A DNA stretch of 64,000 nt from Novosphingobium profundi (GCF_020524485.1 NZ_JAIVLF010000006.1:1-64000), one strand, 5' to 3'; counted from the first letter of the stretch, positions 16,625 to 25,739 are shown. Numbers and translations: made by a program. Notes: generated from the sequence alone by a model not told the origin.

Positions 16625-17583
16625 TTCTCTCGCGCCGCCACGTGGTGACAGGGGCGATGGCGCTCCCCGCGCTTGCCCCTGCTCTTGCCCCCGCTCTTGC
16701 CAGAGCCGAAGTCTTCGCCGGGAGCTATGCCCCCCGGGCCGAGGCAATCGGCGATGGTGTCTGGATGGTGCGCGGCGCCGACGCGCCGATCCTGTTCGAA
16801 AACGGCGGCGCCATTGCCAACAGCGCGTTCCTTGCAACCGATGCGGGCACCGTCCTGTTCGATCCGGGCGTCTCGCTTGCCCATGGGACGGCGCTCGCCA
16901 CGCTGGCCCGTCGCACGACCGGGCGGGAGGTCGCGCGTGTCTATGTCAGCCACCTCCACCCTGACCACGCGATGGGCGCGGCCGCGTTCGATCCCGCCAT
17001 CGTCCATGCCCTTCCTGCCACGCGCGAGGGCCTGCTGCGCGACGTGGAGGGGTTTTCCGATGCGATGTACCGCCTGCTTGCCGACTGGATGAAGGGCACC
17101 CAGATCGCGCTGCCCCGGGGCGATGTGACCGCGGGCGAAGTAACCTTTGGCGGGCGCACCTTCCAGCTTCTGGCGCTGGACGGGCACAGCGGAGGCGATC
17201 TCGCCCTGCTCGACCATGCTACGGGCACGCTGCTTACCGGCGATCTCGTCTTCCACGACCGTGCGCCTTCCACGCCGCACGCCGACCTTGGCCGCTGGCG
17301 CCGTGCGCTGGAGACACTGCAGGCGCTCCCCCACCGGAAGCTCCTGCCCGGCCATGGCCCGCCCGATACGGGCGCAGGCGCCATCGCGCAGACTCGAGAC
17401 TGGCTGGACTGGCTGGAGACCTCCTTACGCGAGGCCGTCACCAGCGGCCTGTCGATGGTCGAGGCCGGACGCGCGGCGATCCCACCCCGCTTCGCCTCGC
17501 TCAAGGCTGCGCGCTATGAACTGGAGCGCAGCGTCAGCCATCTCTACCCCGGGCTTGAGGCCGAGCTGCTCCCCGCTCTCTGA
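16621..17583 (+). CDS. quinoprotein relay metallo-beta-lactamase-fold hydrolase
   Basis: A 320-residue exported metallo-beta-lactamase-fold protein. A twin-arginine-like signal (SRRHVVTGAMALPALA) is followed by the metal motif SHLHPDHAMG, the conserved Asp in GDLVFHDR and the second His in LLPGHGPP. It belongs with the quinoprotein relay system zinc metallohydrolases that accompany the SoxYZ-like carrier; the substrate is not known but is probably carrier-bound. The gene overlaps the carrier gene by 4 nt. A frame running from 16255 is only an open extension over the upstream gene. Confidence 0.87.
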   Translation: MILSRRHVVTGAMALPALAPALAPALARAEVFAGSYAPRAEAIGDGVWMVRGADAPILFENGGAIANSAFLATDAGTVLFDPGVSLAHGTALATLARRTTGREVARVYVSHLHPDHAMGAAAFDPAIVHALPATREGLLRDVEGFSDAMYRLLADWMKGTQIALPRGDVTAGEVTFGGRTFQLLALDGHSGGDLALLDHATGTLLTGDLVFHDRAPSTPHADLGRWRRALETLQALPHRKLLPGHGPPDTGAGAIAQTRDWLDWLETSLREAVTSGLSMVEAGRAAIPPRFASLKAARYELERSVSHLYPGLEAELLPAL

Positions 17584-17616
17584 TAGGTCCCGGCCATACT
17601 CCCCAGCGGGCAGGCG

Positions 17617-18672
17617 TCAATCGCAGGCGAGGACTTCATTCTGCGTGGTGCTGTCGAGGCTGGTAAGGAGAAGCTCGTCGAGGAAAGGCTTGTGGCCCAC
17701 CCCGATCAGGACGACCATCGCCCCGCCCACCGCCGAGGCGCTGGCGTGGCGCACATGCGCGGCGATGCGGTGGTTCCGCTCATCCCAGGCGGCCTCCCGA
17801 ATACGCCCCATATCGCCCTCGAACTCCAGGCGATTGGGCAAGTCGAACTGCCCGCGCACATCCGCAGCTCCAAAGCTCTGCGCGTTGATATGGCAATAGA
17901 CGGGCAGGAGATCGCCCTTTGCGATAGCGCGGTTGGTGATCTCTTCCTGCTCCACGAAATGGGGCATCTGCGTGACCGGCGGTGCCTTGGCAAAGGCGGC
18001 TTGAAGCTCCTCCATTCGGGGCAGGATCAGGCGCTTGTCCAGGTGCGAATCGATCGACCAGAGTTTCGCAAGGCCCAGCCTCCTGGCCGCGGCCAAGGCC
18101 ACGCTCACCCGCTCGTTCATCGAGGAACGGTGCGTGTCGAGATAGCGCGCCGCTTCCTGGTCAAGCGCATTTGCAGGGAGGTGCTCACGATAGAGCAGGG
18201 CCGTTTCGGGCTGGTAGGCAGCCAGGGCGATGTCCAAACGCTCCCGGGATTCCTCCTGCGTCAGATCCGCGGCACCGCGCGTCCACGCAGAGGTCACCTG
18301 CGCCGCTTCGAGAGCACCCATGCCCGTCCGGGACTGGGCGGCAGCGGCGATTTTCAGCAACCTGGGCCCCACGAACTGCTCGAGGGCCGGTACGAGAACA
18401 GGGCTGGCCTGCATGGTCACGATCTCGAGCGCGGAGAGGCGCTCTATGCCGATGACGCGCGCCTTCGCGGCCACAATCTGGTCGACGACCGTTTCGACGT
18501 GCGAAGGCGTGACATCCTCAAGAGCACTGAGATGCGGCGTTCCCAGGACCATGATCGATGTCAGCTTTTCGGGCGGGACCGATGAGTAGCTGCGAATATC
18601 CTTGATCTGCGCAAAGGCCGTCATGGGCACCAGGGCCGCCAGCACGGCCGCAGTCATGGCCTTGGGAATCAT
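17617..18672 (-). CDS. exported protein, DUF5694-like
   Basis: A 351-residue protein with a signal peptide (residues 1-21, ending TAFAQ). The mature part starts with a motif like GTPHLSAL and later has an acidic-helical body and the C-terminal run GAMVVLIGVGHKPFLDELL; such GTxH...GxGH patterns occur in DUF5694 and TraB-like folds. It ends convergently with the metallohydrolase gene, and the gene on the far side is cytochrome b561 in the same direction. No role in PQQ metabolism is shown; the link is by position only. Confidence 0.6.
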   Translation of the reverse strand: MIPKAMTAAVLAALVPMTAFAQIKDIRSYSSVPPEKLTSIMVLGTPHLSALEDVTPSHVETVVDQIVAAKARVIGIERLSALEIVTMQASPVLVPALEQFVGPRLLKIAAAAQSRTGMGALEAAQVTSAWTRGAADLTQEESRERLDIALAAYQPETALLYREHLPANALDQEAARYLDTHRSSMNERVSVALAAARRLGLAKLWSIDSHLDKRLILPRMEELQAAFAKAPPVTQMPHFVEQEEITNRAIAKGDLLPVYCHINAQSFGAADVRGQFDLPNRLEFEGDMGRIREAAWDERNHRIAAHVRHASASAVGGAMVVLIGVGHKPFLDELLLTSLDSTTQNEVLACD

Positions 18673-18802
18673 GTCCTCGCACTCTCCTTGCTGCTCGCCG
18701 AACCCGCCCGCGCCATCGATGACGCGGCGCGCCGATCAGGTCACGACCGGCACCGTTGCGACACCCTAAGTCAACGTCTTCGGGGCACACAAGAAAAGTT
18801 GA

Positions 18803-18826
18803 TATGCAATCACTTATGCAATCGCT
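18803..18826. repeat. tandem 12-bp direct repeat upstream of the DUF5694-like gene
   Basis: TATGCAATCACT and TATGCAATCGCT are adjacent (11 of 12 identical), about 130 bp before the leftward DUF5694-like gene. Such tandem repeats are common operator shapes, with both copies on the same face of the helix every 12 bp. Confidence 0.45.
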
Positions 18827-18843
18827 TGCACACGGATTGCCGT

Positions 18844-19362
18844 TCAGAGCATGCGCTTGAGGATATCGTCCTTGAGCATGAAATGGTGGCGCAGGGCCGC
18901 AAGCGCATGGCCGGCGACCAGTGCGATCAGGAGGTAGCCGCCGATTTCGTGCGCTTCGTGGCCCAGGCCTGCCATGAAGCTATCCTTCACCACCGGCAGG
19001 CGCGGGATGTCGAACAGGCCGAACCAGGTCAGCGGATAGGGGCTGGCCGAGGACATGATCCAGCCCGTCAGCGGCATCGCGATCATGAAGACATAGAGCA
19101 CGACGTGGACCAGATGCGCGAGGCCGACTTCGGCCCGGGTCATCGTCGCGGGATAGGCGGGCGCGGCCCAGGCCATGCGCCAGCCCAGCCGCACCAGCGA
19201 GAGGACCAGAACGCTCATCCCTACCGCCTTGTGCAGCGGCATGATCGAGATGACCCCGTCCAGCGCCTCATGCAGCAGGCCACCTGCGATATTGGCGATA
19301 ATCAGCAGCGCAATCAGCCAGTGCAGCGTGCGCGCACCTGCGTTGTAGCGTACTGTCCCCAT
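18844..19362 (-). CDS. cytochrome b561-type membrane protein
   Basis: A 172-residue membrane protein with four helices. His residues in the helices (ARTLHWLIALL, MPLHKAVGMS, VHVVLYVFM and GHEAHEIGGYLL) fit the b-haem ligands of the bacterial b561 family, which moves electrons between quinol and periplasmic acceptors. It starts 4 nt after the TonB receptor stop, so the two should be co-transcribed. Confidence 0.9.
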   Translation of the reverse strand: MGTVRYNAGARTLHWLIALLIIANIAGGLLHEALDGVISIMPLHKAVGMSVLVLSLVRLGWRMAWAAPAYPATMTRAEVGLAHLVHVVLYVFMIAMPLTGWIMSSASPYPLTWFGLFDIPRLPVVKDSFMAGLGHEAHEIGGYLLIALVAGHALAALRHHFMLKDDILKRML

Positions 19363-19366
19363 GGCC

Positions 19367-21430
19367 TCACATCCCCCATCGCAGCCCCGCCCACAGCGTG
19401 CGGGGCACTCCCAGATCCATAGACCCTCCCTGGTTGCGCGTCACGATGGTTTCGTCGGTCACGTTCTCGGCGCGCAGCACCAGACTGGCCTTCGCGCCAA
19501 GCGGAACCTGCGCGAAGAGGTCGAGCGTGGTGGCGGCGGGCAGCACGTTGCTTTCCCGGTCATCCTCGTACTGCGCGCCGACATGGCGCAGCGTCGCCGC
19601 GAGGCGCCACCCCGCACCCGGCACCAGTCCGAGTGTGGCCGACGCGGCGAAGTTCGGGGTCTGCGAGGGGCGGAAACCATCGAGATCGGCCGAGGCGCCC
19701 TGCCCATCCACCTTGCTCGCGTTCCACAGCAACGAGCCGTCGAACCGCACGATCCCGTGCGCGATATGGGCGCCCAGCTCGATTCCCTGCGACTTGATGG
19801 CGGGCAGGTTCTGGCGCTGGCGCAGGTTGGGCTCCAGCGTGACGTTGGCGATGGCGTGCTTCACCCGGTTGTCAAAAGCGGTCAGGGTGAATTTCATCCC
19901 CGACATGGGCGTGAGGTCGAGGCCGGCTTCGTAGCCCTCCAGCTTCTCGCTGCGCAGCTGCGCGTTGGCCTGGGTGACGACAGGGAAGACCACGAAGGGG
20001 CGGTAGAGTTCGTTGAGCGTGGGCATGCGCAGGCCCGAATAGGCCGCTCCGCGCACGGCCAGCGCCTCGCTCAGCGCCAGCCGCGCGCCGCTACGCCAGG
20101 TCACCGTCCAGTCGGCCTGTCTGGCATAGTCGGTGCGCCCGGTCGGCATTCCTTGCGCATCGCGCGTCGCGTAATAGCCGCCTGAAATGATGGTGCGATC
20201 CGCGCGCAGCCCCCCGGTGAGGGTCAGCGCGCCAAGGCGCCAGTCGTCCTCGGCAAAGAGCCCGAGGTCGCTGTTCACCCCGCCTGCCTGGCGCCGCTCG
20301 GTCACGTTGCCCGAAAAGGCGCTGATCGCAATCTCGTTCATCGTGCCCGAGGAACGCCGCCAGTCGGTGCCAAGACGTAAGGTGTGCGCATCGCCTATGG
20401 GCGGGCGCAGCTCGAACTTGCCACCGATCCCCGTCGCGGGGGTCTTGTACTGGTCGAGCACGGGGGTGAAGCGGCTGGAGGAAATGACCGTGTTGGCGAA
20501 ATTGCGCGCCTGGACATAGGCCAGCGCGTCGAACTGCCAGGCGCCGCGCCCGACGAGACGCAGGCTCGCGTCCTGCCCCTCTGTCGCGCTGTCGGCGCCG
20601 GCAAAGCGCAAGGTGCGATCATCGCGAAAGATCAGGCCGCGCGCTTGCAGCTCCACGTCCTCGCTGATGGGGGCGACGGTGCGCAAGGACAGCGACCAGG
20701 ATTCGTAGCGCGCCCGCACGCTCGCATCGGCGCGCTGGTCGCGCGGGGTCGTCCAGAAGCCCTTGCCCCGATCCCAGCGGCCGGAGAGGACCGCAAAGCC
20801 GCGGCCCAGCTGGGGCGCGATGGCCGCGCTCAGTTCGCTCTCGCCGCGTTGGTTGCCAAGGGCACTGGCGGTGACGAGGCCCAGTTGCTCGGCATCCGCG
20901 CTCTCCAGTTCGATCGTGCCCGAAAGCGCGCCGCCACCAAAGGGGCCCGAGCCCCCGCCCCGCGTTACCCGCACTGTGCCCAGGGTATCGGGCGAGAGGG
21001 CGGTGAGCGGAATATACCCGAAGAAGGGATCGGCCATCGGCACCCCGTCCAGGAGGACGAGCGCGCGGCTGGTGGCGTTGCCGCCCAGCGCGCGCAAGGT
21101 CACCCCTTGCGCGGACGGGTTGGACGAGCGGCTGTCCGAGCGGCGGAACTGCTGAAAGCCCGCAACCGAGGAGAGCACGTCCTCGACCCGGCCCGAGGCC
21201 GACGAGACGATGTCCCGGCGTTTCAGGGTGCGGGTCGAATAGGCCGGGCGTCCGGGCGTCTGGGAAAGACCACGCCCGGTCACGAGGATCTCGCCCGCGA
21301 ACGCGGCGTCGTCCGCATCCTCGGCATGGGCGGGCGAGGCAAGGAGAGGGGAGGCAAGCAGGGCCAGCGCCAGCGCACTGGCAGCCGTCTGCACGGCGCA
21401 CGCGCGCCGCTCGGGGGTGAAGTCATCCAT
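19367..21430 (-). CDS. TonB-dependent outer-membrane receptor
   Basis: A 687-residue receptor with a signal peptide (cleaved near SPAHA), a plug domain (ILVTGRGL, then GRVEDVLSSVAGFQQF and VTRGGGSGPFGG) and a beta-barrel ending in WAGLRWGM with no extra domain. Such receptors import scarce compounds with TonB energy. The substrate cannot be read from the sequence; position in a PQQ/lanthanide island makes PQQ or a lanthanide chelate possible. The ATG at 21428-21430 is chosen for its signal peptide; an upstream Met at 21475 would add 15 residues. It is coupled to cytochrome b561 downstream. Confidence 0.9.
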   Translation of the reverse strand: MDDFTPERRACAVQTAASALALALLASPLLASPAHAEDADDAAFAGEILVTGRGLSQTPGRPAYSTRTLKRRDIVSSASGRVEDVLSSVAGFQQFRRSDSRSSNPSAQGVTLRALGGNATSRALVLLDGVPMADPFFGYIPLTALSPDTLGTVRVTRGGGSGPFGGGALSGTIELESADAEQLGLVTASALGNQRGESELSAAIAPQLGRGFAVLSGRWDRGKGFWTTPRDQRADASVRARYESWSLSLRTVAPISEDVELQARGLIFRDDRTLRFAGADSATEGQDASLRLVGRGAWQFDALAYVQARNFANTVISSSRFTPVLDQYKTPATGIGGKFELRPPIGDAHTLRLGTDWRRSSGTMNEIAISAFSGNVTERRQAGGVNSDLGLFAEDDWRLGALTLTGGLRADRTIISGGYYATRDAQGMPTGRTDYARQADWTVTWRSGARLALSEALAVRGAAYSGLRMPTLNELYRPFVVFPVVTQANAQLRSEKLEGYEAGLDLTPMSGMKFTLTAFDNRVKHAIANVTLEPNLRQRQNLPAIKSQGIELGAHIAHGIVRFDGSLLWNASKVDGQGASADLDGFRPSQTPNFAASATLGLVPGAGWRLAATLRHVGAQYEDDRESNVLPAATTLDLFAQVPLGAKASLVLRAENVTDETIVTRNQGGSMDLGVPRTLWAGLRWGM

Positions 21431-21481
21431 GGCTGCGACCTTTTCCGGGTGACGATATGGGGTATGTCTGAGCAATGTGGT

Positions 21482-21519
21482 CCCGGAAGGCCTGTCATGA
21501 GGACAACCGGCCTTCCGGG
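21482..21519. terminator. 11-bp hairpin after the porin gene
   Basis: CCCGGAAGGCC (21482-21492) and GGCCTTCCGGG (21509-21519) are exact complements with a 16-nt loop; a second, shorter stem (ACCGGGG / CCCCGGT, 21525-21549) lies nearer the porin stop. On the minus strand they follow the porin gene, so termination is the simplest role, though no T-run follows. Confidence 0.45.
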
Positions 21520-21573
21520 AAGATACCGGGGACGCACAGCGCCCCCGGTTCGGTGGTGCTCCGTGGGAAACGC

Positions 21574-22971
21574 CTAGAAGAAGAGGATGCCGCCCATGGC
21601 GAGCGCATCGCTCTCGGCCTCGTTGCCCGAATGGGCTTCGGCCTTGGAGTGGATGTACTCGCCGATCAGCGTCACCCAGCGGGTCAGGCTGTAGCGCACC
21701 TGGCCCACGTAGCTGGAGTTGGTCTTGACCAGATCGGGGTTGGCAAGCGCATCGGCCGGGTTGGCAAAATCAAGCGAACTCTCGCCATAGCTGCCGCCCA
21801 CCGCGAACTTGCCGAAGGTGGCGAGGCCCTGGACGTAGAAGCCATCACTCGAGCGCGGATTGCCTTGCGCATCGGTGTCGAACAGGCCCAGCACGGTCGT
21901 GCCCAGCCCCTTGGCGGTGTAATAGTAGCCGGTCACTGCGATGGGGCCCGCCGTGACCTTGGCGCCCATGTCGAGCCCGCGCCCGGTGTAATCGCCGCCC
22001 GTCAGCATGTCGTGCTTCTGGGTGATGCCGGACGCCCACAGGTGCGCACCGACGCCGCCGAACTGGCCATCGTAGGTCAGCTTGCCCTGGAAGCCGGGCT
22101 CGGAGTTGGCCTGCGCCGGGCCGGTCAGCGAGGAGAGCGGCTGGAACACGCCGACCGCGGCCTGGAAACCGCCCAGCTTGGGGCTGGTATAGGTGATCTG
22201 CGGCTGGAAATCGGTGTAGATGTAGCCCGAGCCGATACGGCCCAGCGTCGTGTTGGCGGGCGCCACGTTACCACCGGGCGAGCCCGAGGAGAGCAGCGTA
22301 ATGTCGTTGAGGATCGCGTCGGAACCGAACAGGCCGATGTCGCGGCCCAGCTTGACCGTGCCGAAGCTGGCCTTGCCAAAGCTCATGTAGGTCTGGCGCG
22401 CGTCGATGCCCGAGGTGGCGAGCGCGGTGGGCTGGCCGCCGTTGTTGGCGCCCAGCGTCCCCCAGGCGGCCGAGTTGATGCCGGGATAGAGGCCGAAGAA
22501 GGCGTTGATGTCCCAGCCCGCCTGCTGGGTGGAAACCGAGACCGTCAGGAAGCCGGGAAGAAGGCCGTTGCGCACCGCGCTCGAATTCTTCGTGCCCACG
22601 CTGGCGATGCCGCCCACGACCGACGTGGTGGCCGAGGGCGTATCGGGATTGTCATGGACATAGAAGCCGTTGACCGAGCCTGCGAACTGGATCGTGGCCG
22701 GGCCGACTTCGAAGCCAATACCGCTTTGGGTCCGCTTGACGAGAAGCCCGGTGTCGTCTTCGCCGCCCTGCACGGCCACGGCCGGAGCAGGGGTTGCCTC
22801 GGCCTCGGCGGCCTCTTCGGCAAGGAGTTCGTTGTACTCCTCGTCGGTCAGGATACCTTTTTCGTGCAGACGCTTGAGCAGGGTCTCGCCCGTACCGGCA
22901 AAGACCGGCGTCGTGGACATGGCGATAGCCCCCAGCGCAGCGGTGCTGCGCAGCATGATCTTGCCGATCAT
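21574..22971 (-). CDS. outer-membrane porin
   Basis: A 465-residue porin with an N-terminal signal peptide (IGKIMLRSTAALGAIA, cleaved near FAG), a short acidic coiled segment (LKRLHEKGILTDEEYNELLAEE) and a beta-barrel with aromatic girdles, ending in GGILFF with a C-terminal Phe as for outer-membrane insertion. The N-terminal helix is typical of porins in short-chain alcohol or substrate regions of sphingomonads and pseudomonads. A copy of the regulon motif lies 75 bp upstream, so it is probably co-regulated with the dehydrogenase. Confidence 0.85.
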   Translation of the reverse strand: MIGKIMLRSTAALGAIAMSTTPVFAGTGETLLKRLHEKGILTDEEYNELLAEEAAEAEATPAPAVAVQGGEDDTGLLVKRTQSGIGFEVGPATIQFAGSVNGFYVHDNPDTPSATTSVVGGIASVGTKNSSAVRNGLLPGFLTVSVSTQQAGWDINAFFGLYPGINSAAWGTLGANNGGQPTALATSGIDARQTYMSFGKASFGTVKLGRDIGLFGSDAILNDITLLSSGSPGGNVAPANTTLGRIGSGYIYTDFQPQITYTSPKLGGFQAAVGVFQPLSSLTGPAQANSEPGFQGKLTYDGQFGGVGAHLWASGITQKHDMLTGGDYTGRGLDMGAKVTAGPIAVTGYYYTAKGLGTTVLGLFDTDAQGNPRSSDGFYVQGLATFGKFAVGGSYGESSLDFANPADALANPDLVKTNSSYVGQVRYSLTRWVTLIGEYIHSKAEAHSGNEAESDALAMGGILFF

Positions 22972-23046
22972 CGTTCATCCCCTCCTGAGGTTTATGTGTC
23001 GTCTTTTCCTGCGACTGTTCTCAGCATGGGAGCGGATGGGAATGTG

Positions 23047-23062
23047 CGAAATTGGACTTTGG
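23047..23062 (-). promoter_or_regulatory. CCAAAGTCCAATTTCG motif before the porin gene
   Basis: Minus-strand copy of the shared motif, 75 bp upstream of the porin start, matching the motif before the lipoprotein cytochrome except at two positions. Confidence 0.55.
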
Positions 23063-23096
23063 GACGAACTGCCCCGCTTCGGTGCGAACCGTGCCC

Positions 23097-24083
23097 TCAG
23101 TGGCCCAGCGCGACGCCCCAGGGCCCCTTGCCTGCCGGGATCGTGGCGATGACCTCCAGCGCGGCAATGTCGATGAGCGAGAGCGTGTCGCTCGCCCCGT
23201 TGGCGACAAGTGCGCGCCCGCCATCGGGCAGGATCGCCAGATGCCAGGGGCGTTCGCCCACTGGGACATAGCCGCGTACCTCCCCGCTCGCGACATCGAC
23301 CACCGCCACCGCATTCGCGCGTCCCAGCGCGACCAGCGCGGTCCTGCCATCAGGCGTGAAACGGATGCCGCAGGGCATGACCTTGTAAGCAGGGACACCG
23401 GGCGGCGCGAAGGCGATGGTGCGCGTAATCGTGCGCGTTGCGACATCGGCGATGTGGACCGTGCCCGCCATTTCCGCGCCGATCCAGACCTGTGTGCCAT
23501 CGGGGGTGAACTCGACATGGCGCGGGCGCGCGTCGGTCTCCATTTCCAGGCGGACCTTATGGCTGGCGACATCGACCCAGGCGACAGTGTTGTCCTCCTC
23601 GCTCGTTACCAGCAGCCATGAGCCGTCCGGGCTCTGCGCGATGCCTTCGGGCTCCTCGCCCACCGCGACCTGCCAGGCGACCTTGCCTTCCACCAGATCG
23701 ACCGCGGTGGCCGCCGCGTTGTCCTCGTTGGCCACGAACAGGGTGCGCCCGTCGAAGGCCGGAAAGAACTGCTCCGGGTCCGCGCCCGAGGGAAGCGTGC
23801 GCAAAAGTTCGCCCGTCGCCGGGTCGCGCACTTCCACCGCGTTGTCGAGGCTGGCGCAGATGAGGAGGTATTTGCCGTCGCGTGTCAGCGCGATCCCGCG
23901 CGGGCGCTGGCCGACCGGCCATTCGGCCACGACCGCCCGGCGCTCCAGATCGACGACCGAGACCGTCGAGCTGCGCTCGTTGCTGATATAGGCCCGCGTC
24001 CCCGCACCGGCAGGGGCATTCGCTGCAAGCGCGGTTCCAAGGGTCAGAAACGCAAGGAACGCGCGGCTCGGTGACATGTCCAT
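23097..24083 (-). CDS. PQQ-associated beta-propeller protein
   Basis: A 328-residue exported protein with a signal peptide (SRAFLAFLTLGTALA, then NAPAGAG) and repeated YVTN-type propeller blades: RPRGIALTRDGKYLLI, then DPEQFFPAFDGRTLFVANE, EPEGIAQSPDGSWLLVTSE, RPRHVEFTPDGTQVWIG and RPWHLAILPDGGRALVANG. The family is associated with PQQ-dependent catabolism. Its role may be binding or relaying at the dehydrogenase; no catalytic residue is known. The ATG at 24081-24083 has GGAG 6 nt upstream. It is divergent from pedF, with regulon motifs for both directions between them. Confidence 0.88.
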   Translation of the reverse strand: MDMSPSRAFLAFLTLGTALAANAPAGAGTRAYISNERSSTVSVVDLERRAVVAEWPVGQRPRGIALTRDGKYLLICASLDNAVEVRDPATGELLRTLPSGADPEQFFPAFDGRTLFVANEDNAAATAVDLVEGKVAWQVAVGEEPEGIAQSPDGSWLLVTSEEDNTVAWVDVASHKVRLEMETDARPRHVEFTPDGTQVWIGAEMAGTVHIADVATRTITRTIAFAPPGVPAYKVMPCGIRFTPDGRTALVALGRANAVAVVDVASGEVRGYVPVGERPWHLAILPDGGRALVANGASDTLSLIDIAALEVIATIPAGKGPWGVALGH

Positions 24084-24129
24084 GATCCTCTCCATTTGCC
24101 GTGCAAACCTAGGCATTTGCGCGCCCCGG

Positions 24130-24145
24130 GCCCATTGCACCTTGG
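24130..24145 (-). promoter_or_regulatory. CCAAGGTGCAATGGGC motif before the beta-propeller gene
   Basis: Minus-strand copy of the shared motif, 46 bp from the beta-propeller start; the plus-strand copy for pedF starts 7 bp further on. Two oppositely oriented sites in one divergent gap suggest a shared control region. Confidence 0.6.
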
Positions 24146-24152
24146 TCTTGTA

Positions 24153-24168
24153 CCATGGTCCAATTGGG
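24153..24168 (+). promoter_or_regulatory. CCATGGTCCAATTGGG motif before pedF
   Basis: Plus-strand copy of the shared motif, ending 72 bp before the pedF start. Confidence 0.55.
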
Positions 24169-24240
24169 GAAAGTTAAAGGCTTGCGCTAGATCATGGACA
24201 GCATTCGGGGACGCCTGACCGAGCCCTGAGGTCGCAGAGG

Positions 24241-24696
24241 ATGACTGACACCATGACGATACGTACAGGCCGCGCGGCCCTGGTCGCGGCGGCGGCCATT
24301 GCTTCGCTCACCGCGGGCACCAGCCTGCTCGCCCACGGCAACGTGACCCCCCAGGCGGTCGACACGTCCGCCCTGCCCGACATCGAGGGCGGCAACGACA
24401 ACTGGATCGCCGAGAACCCTTATACGGGCAACGCCAAGGCCATCGCCATCGGCGAGAGCGCCTATGGCCAGAACTGCGCGCGCTGCCACGGCCTTGAAGC
24501 CATTTCGGGCGGCATTGCGCCGGACTTGCGCTACCTCGAACTTGGCCCCTCGGGCGATGAATGGTTCGTCGAGCGCTTTCGCAACGGCTCCAGCCACGAC
24601 GGCAAGGTCTATATGCCGCCCTTCGGCGAGGTGCTGGGCCAGAAGGCAGGCTGGGCTATCCGCGCCTGGCTCGAAACCAAGTACACCGACGAGTAA
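24241..24696 (+). CDS. pedF: cytochrome c-550 PedF
   Basis: A 151-residue periplasmic c-type cytochrome with a signal peptide (RAALVAAAAIASLTAGTS, cleaved before AHGN), the haem site CARCH at about residue 80 and a likely axial Met in VYMPPFGEV. PedF is the electron acceptor of PQQ-dependent alcohol dehydrogenases, passing electrons to the oxidase. The start at 24241 has GAGG 9 nt upstream; the second Met at 24253 is possible. The next gene begins 5 nt after its stop. Confidence 0.92.
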   Translation: MTDTMTIRTGRAALVAAAAIASLTAGTSLLAHGNVTPQAVDTSALPDIEGGNDNWIAENPYTGNAKAIAIGESAYGQNCARCHGLEAISGGIAPDLRYLELGPSGDEWFVERFRNGSSHDGKVYMPPFGEVLGQKAGWAIRAWLETKYTDE

Positions 24697-24701
24697 GCCC
24701 G

Positions 24702-25589
24702 ATGGAGAGTGGTCGCAGGACTCTCCTGAAGAGCCTTTTCGCCGCCGCAGGGGCGCTGGCCATGCCAGCGGCCCTGCGGCCTTCGTCGCTTTGGGCCGCC
24801 CCGCTTGCCAAGGTGCGCGAGGCCGGCGTGCTGCGCGTCGGGCTCTATACCGACAACCGGCCCTGGTCCTGGGATGACAGCGGCAAACCTGCCGGGATCG
24901 ACGCGGACCTTGCCCGCGCGCTTGCCGAGAGCCTGGGCCTTCGCGCCGACATCGCGCTGTTCATCGCCGACGAGGAAGTCTCCGACGACTTGCGCAACGT
25001 GGTCTGGCGCGGGGGCCTGCTCGGCTTCCAGCCGTGCGACGTCATGCTGCACGTCCCCTTCGACCGCACCTTGATGCAGCAGGAGGACAACGTCGTCTTC
25101 ATGGCGCCCTACTACCGCGAAAGTTTCGGCGCGGCCTGCAGCCCGGATGCGGGCAACTGCGAGGTCGTGCCCGCGCAGTTCAAGGGCCACCCGATCGCAG
25201 CCGAACTCGATTCGATCCCCGACTTCTACCTTCTCGGCCACGCCGGAGGGGTCCTGACGCGCGATCTCGTCCACAAACGCACCGGCTACGAGGCGATTTC
25301 CGCGCTCGGCACGGGCGAGGCGGACTTCGCGGTGGCCAGCCGCGCGCAGATCGAAGCCGCCATGGCCGACGCGCCCGAGGCGGGCATCCAAAAACGCCAT
25401 GGGCCCCTGCCGATGATGCTCTCGCCCGGCTGGGACATCGGCATCGCGGTCAAGGAGAACTCCCGCTCGCTCGGCTTCGCGCTCGAGGACGAGATGAACG
25501 CGATGATCGCCGATGGCCGCATGGCCGCCCTGTTTTCCAGGCACGGTGTGAACTGGCAGCCCGCATTGGCAAGCCAGAGCGCAGCGTGA
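24702..25589 (+). CDS. quinoprotein-associated substrate-binding-like protein
   Basis: A 295-residue exported protein with a basic signal (SGRRTLLKSLFAAAGALAMPA) and a periplasmic binding-protein fold of the amino-acid type: VLRVGLYTDNRPWSWDD, then PAGIDADLARALAESLG and IGIAVKENSRSLGFALEDEM. It has no cognate permease or ATPase in the window, as is known for members found with quinoprotein dehydrogenases, so it may act as a PQQ-relay component rather than in transport. It lies 5 nt after pedF in one unit. Confidence 0.87.
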   Translation: MESGRRTLLKSLFAAAGALAMPAALRPSSLWAAPLAKVREAGVLRVGLYTDNRPWSWDDSGKPAGIDADLARALAESLGLRADIALFIADEEVSDDLRNVVWRGGLLGFQPCDVMLHVPFDRTLMQQEDNVVFMAPYYRESFGAACSPDAGNCEVVPAQFKGHPIAAELDSIPDFYLLGHAGGVLTRDLVHKRTGYEAISALGTGEADFAVASRAQIEAAMADAPEAGIQKRHGPLPMMLSPGWDIGIAVKENSRSLGFALEDEMNAMIADGRMAALFSRHGVNWQPALASQSAA

Positions 25590-25739
25590 ACGGGGGGACG
25601 GGGGTGCCGACTGCGACCGGCGCCCCCCGAACCGCCCCCTCCCGGGCCTGTCCCGGAACCCTCCCGCACACCATCTGACCGCTTCGGAATCGGGACTTTC
25701 CCGGGACTTGGCGCACACCCTATCGCCATACCCCTCATC

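Noticed and set aside
21525..21549. Short stem ACCGGGG/CCCCGGT as a separate regulatory element
   Set aside because: It sits beside the larger hairpin after the porin gene and adds nothing distinct; described with it.
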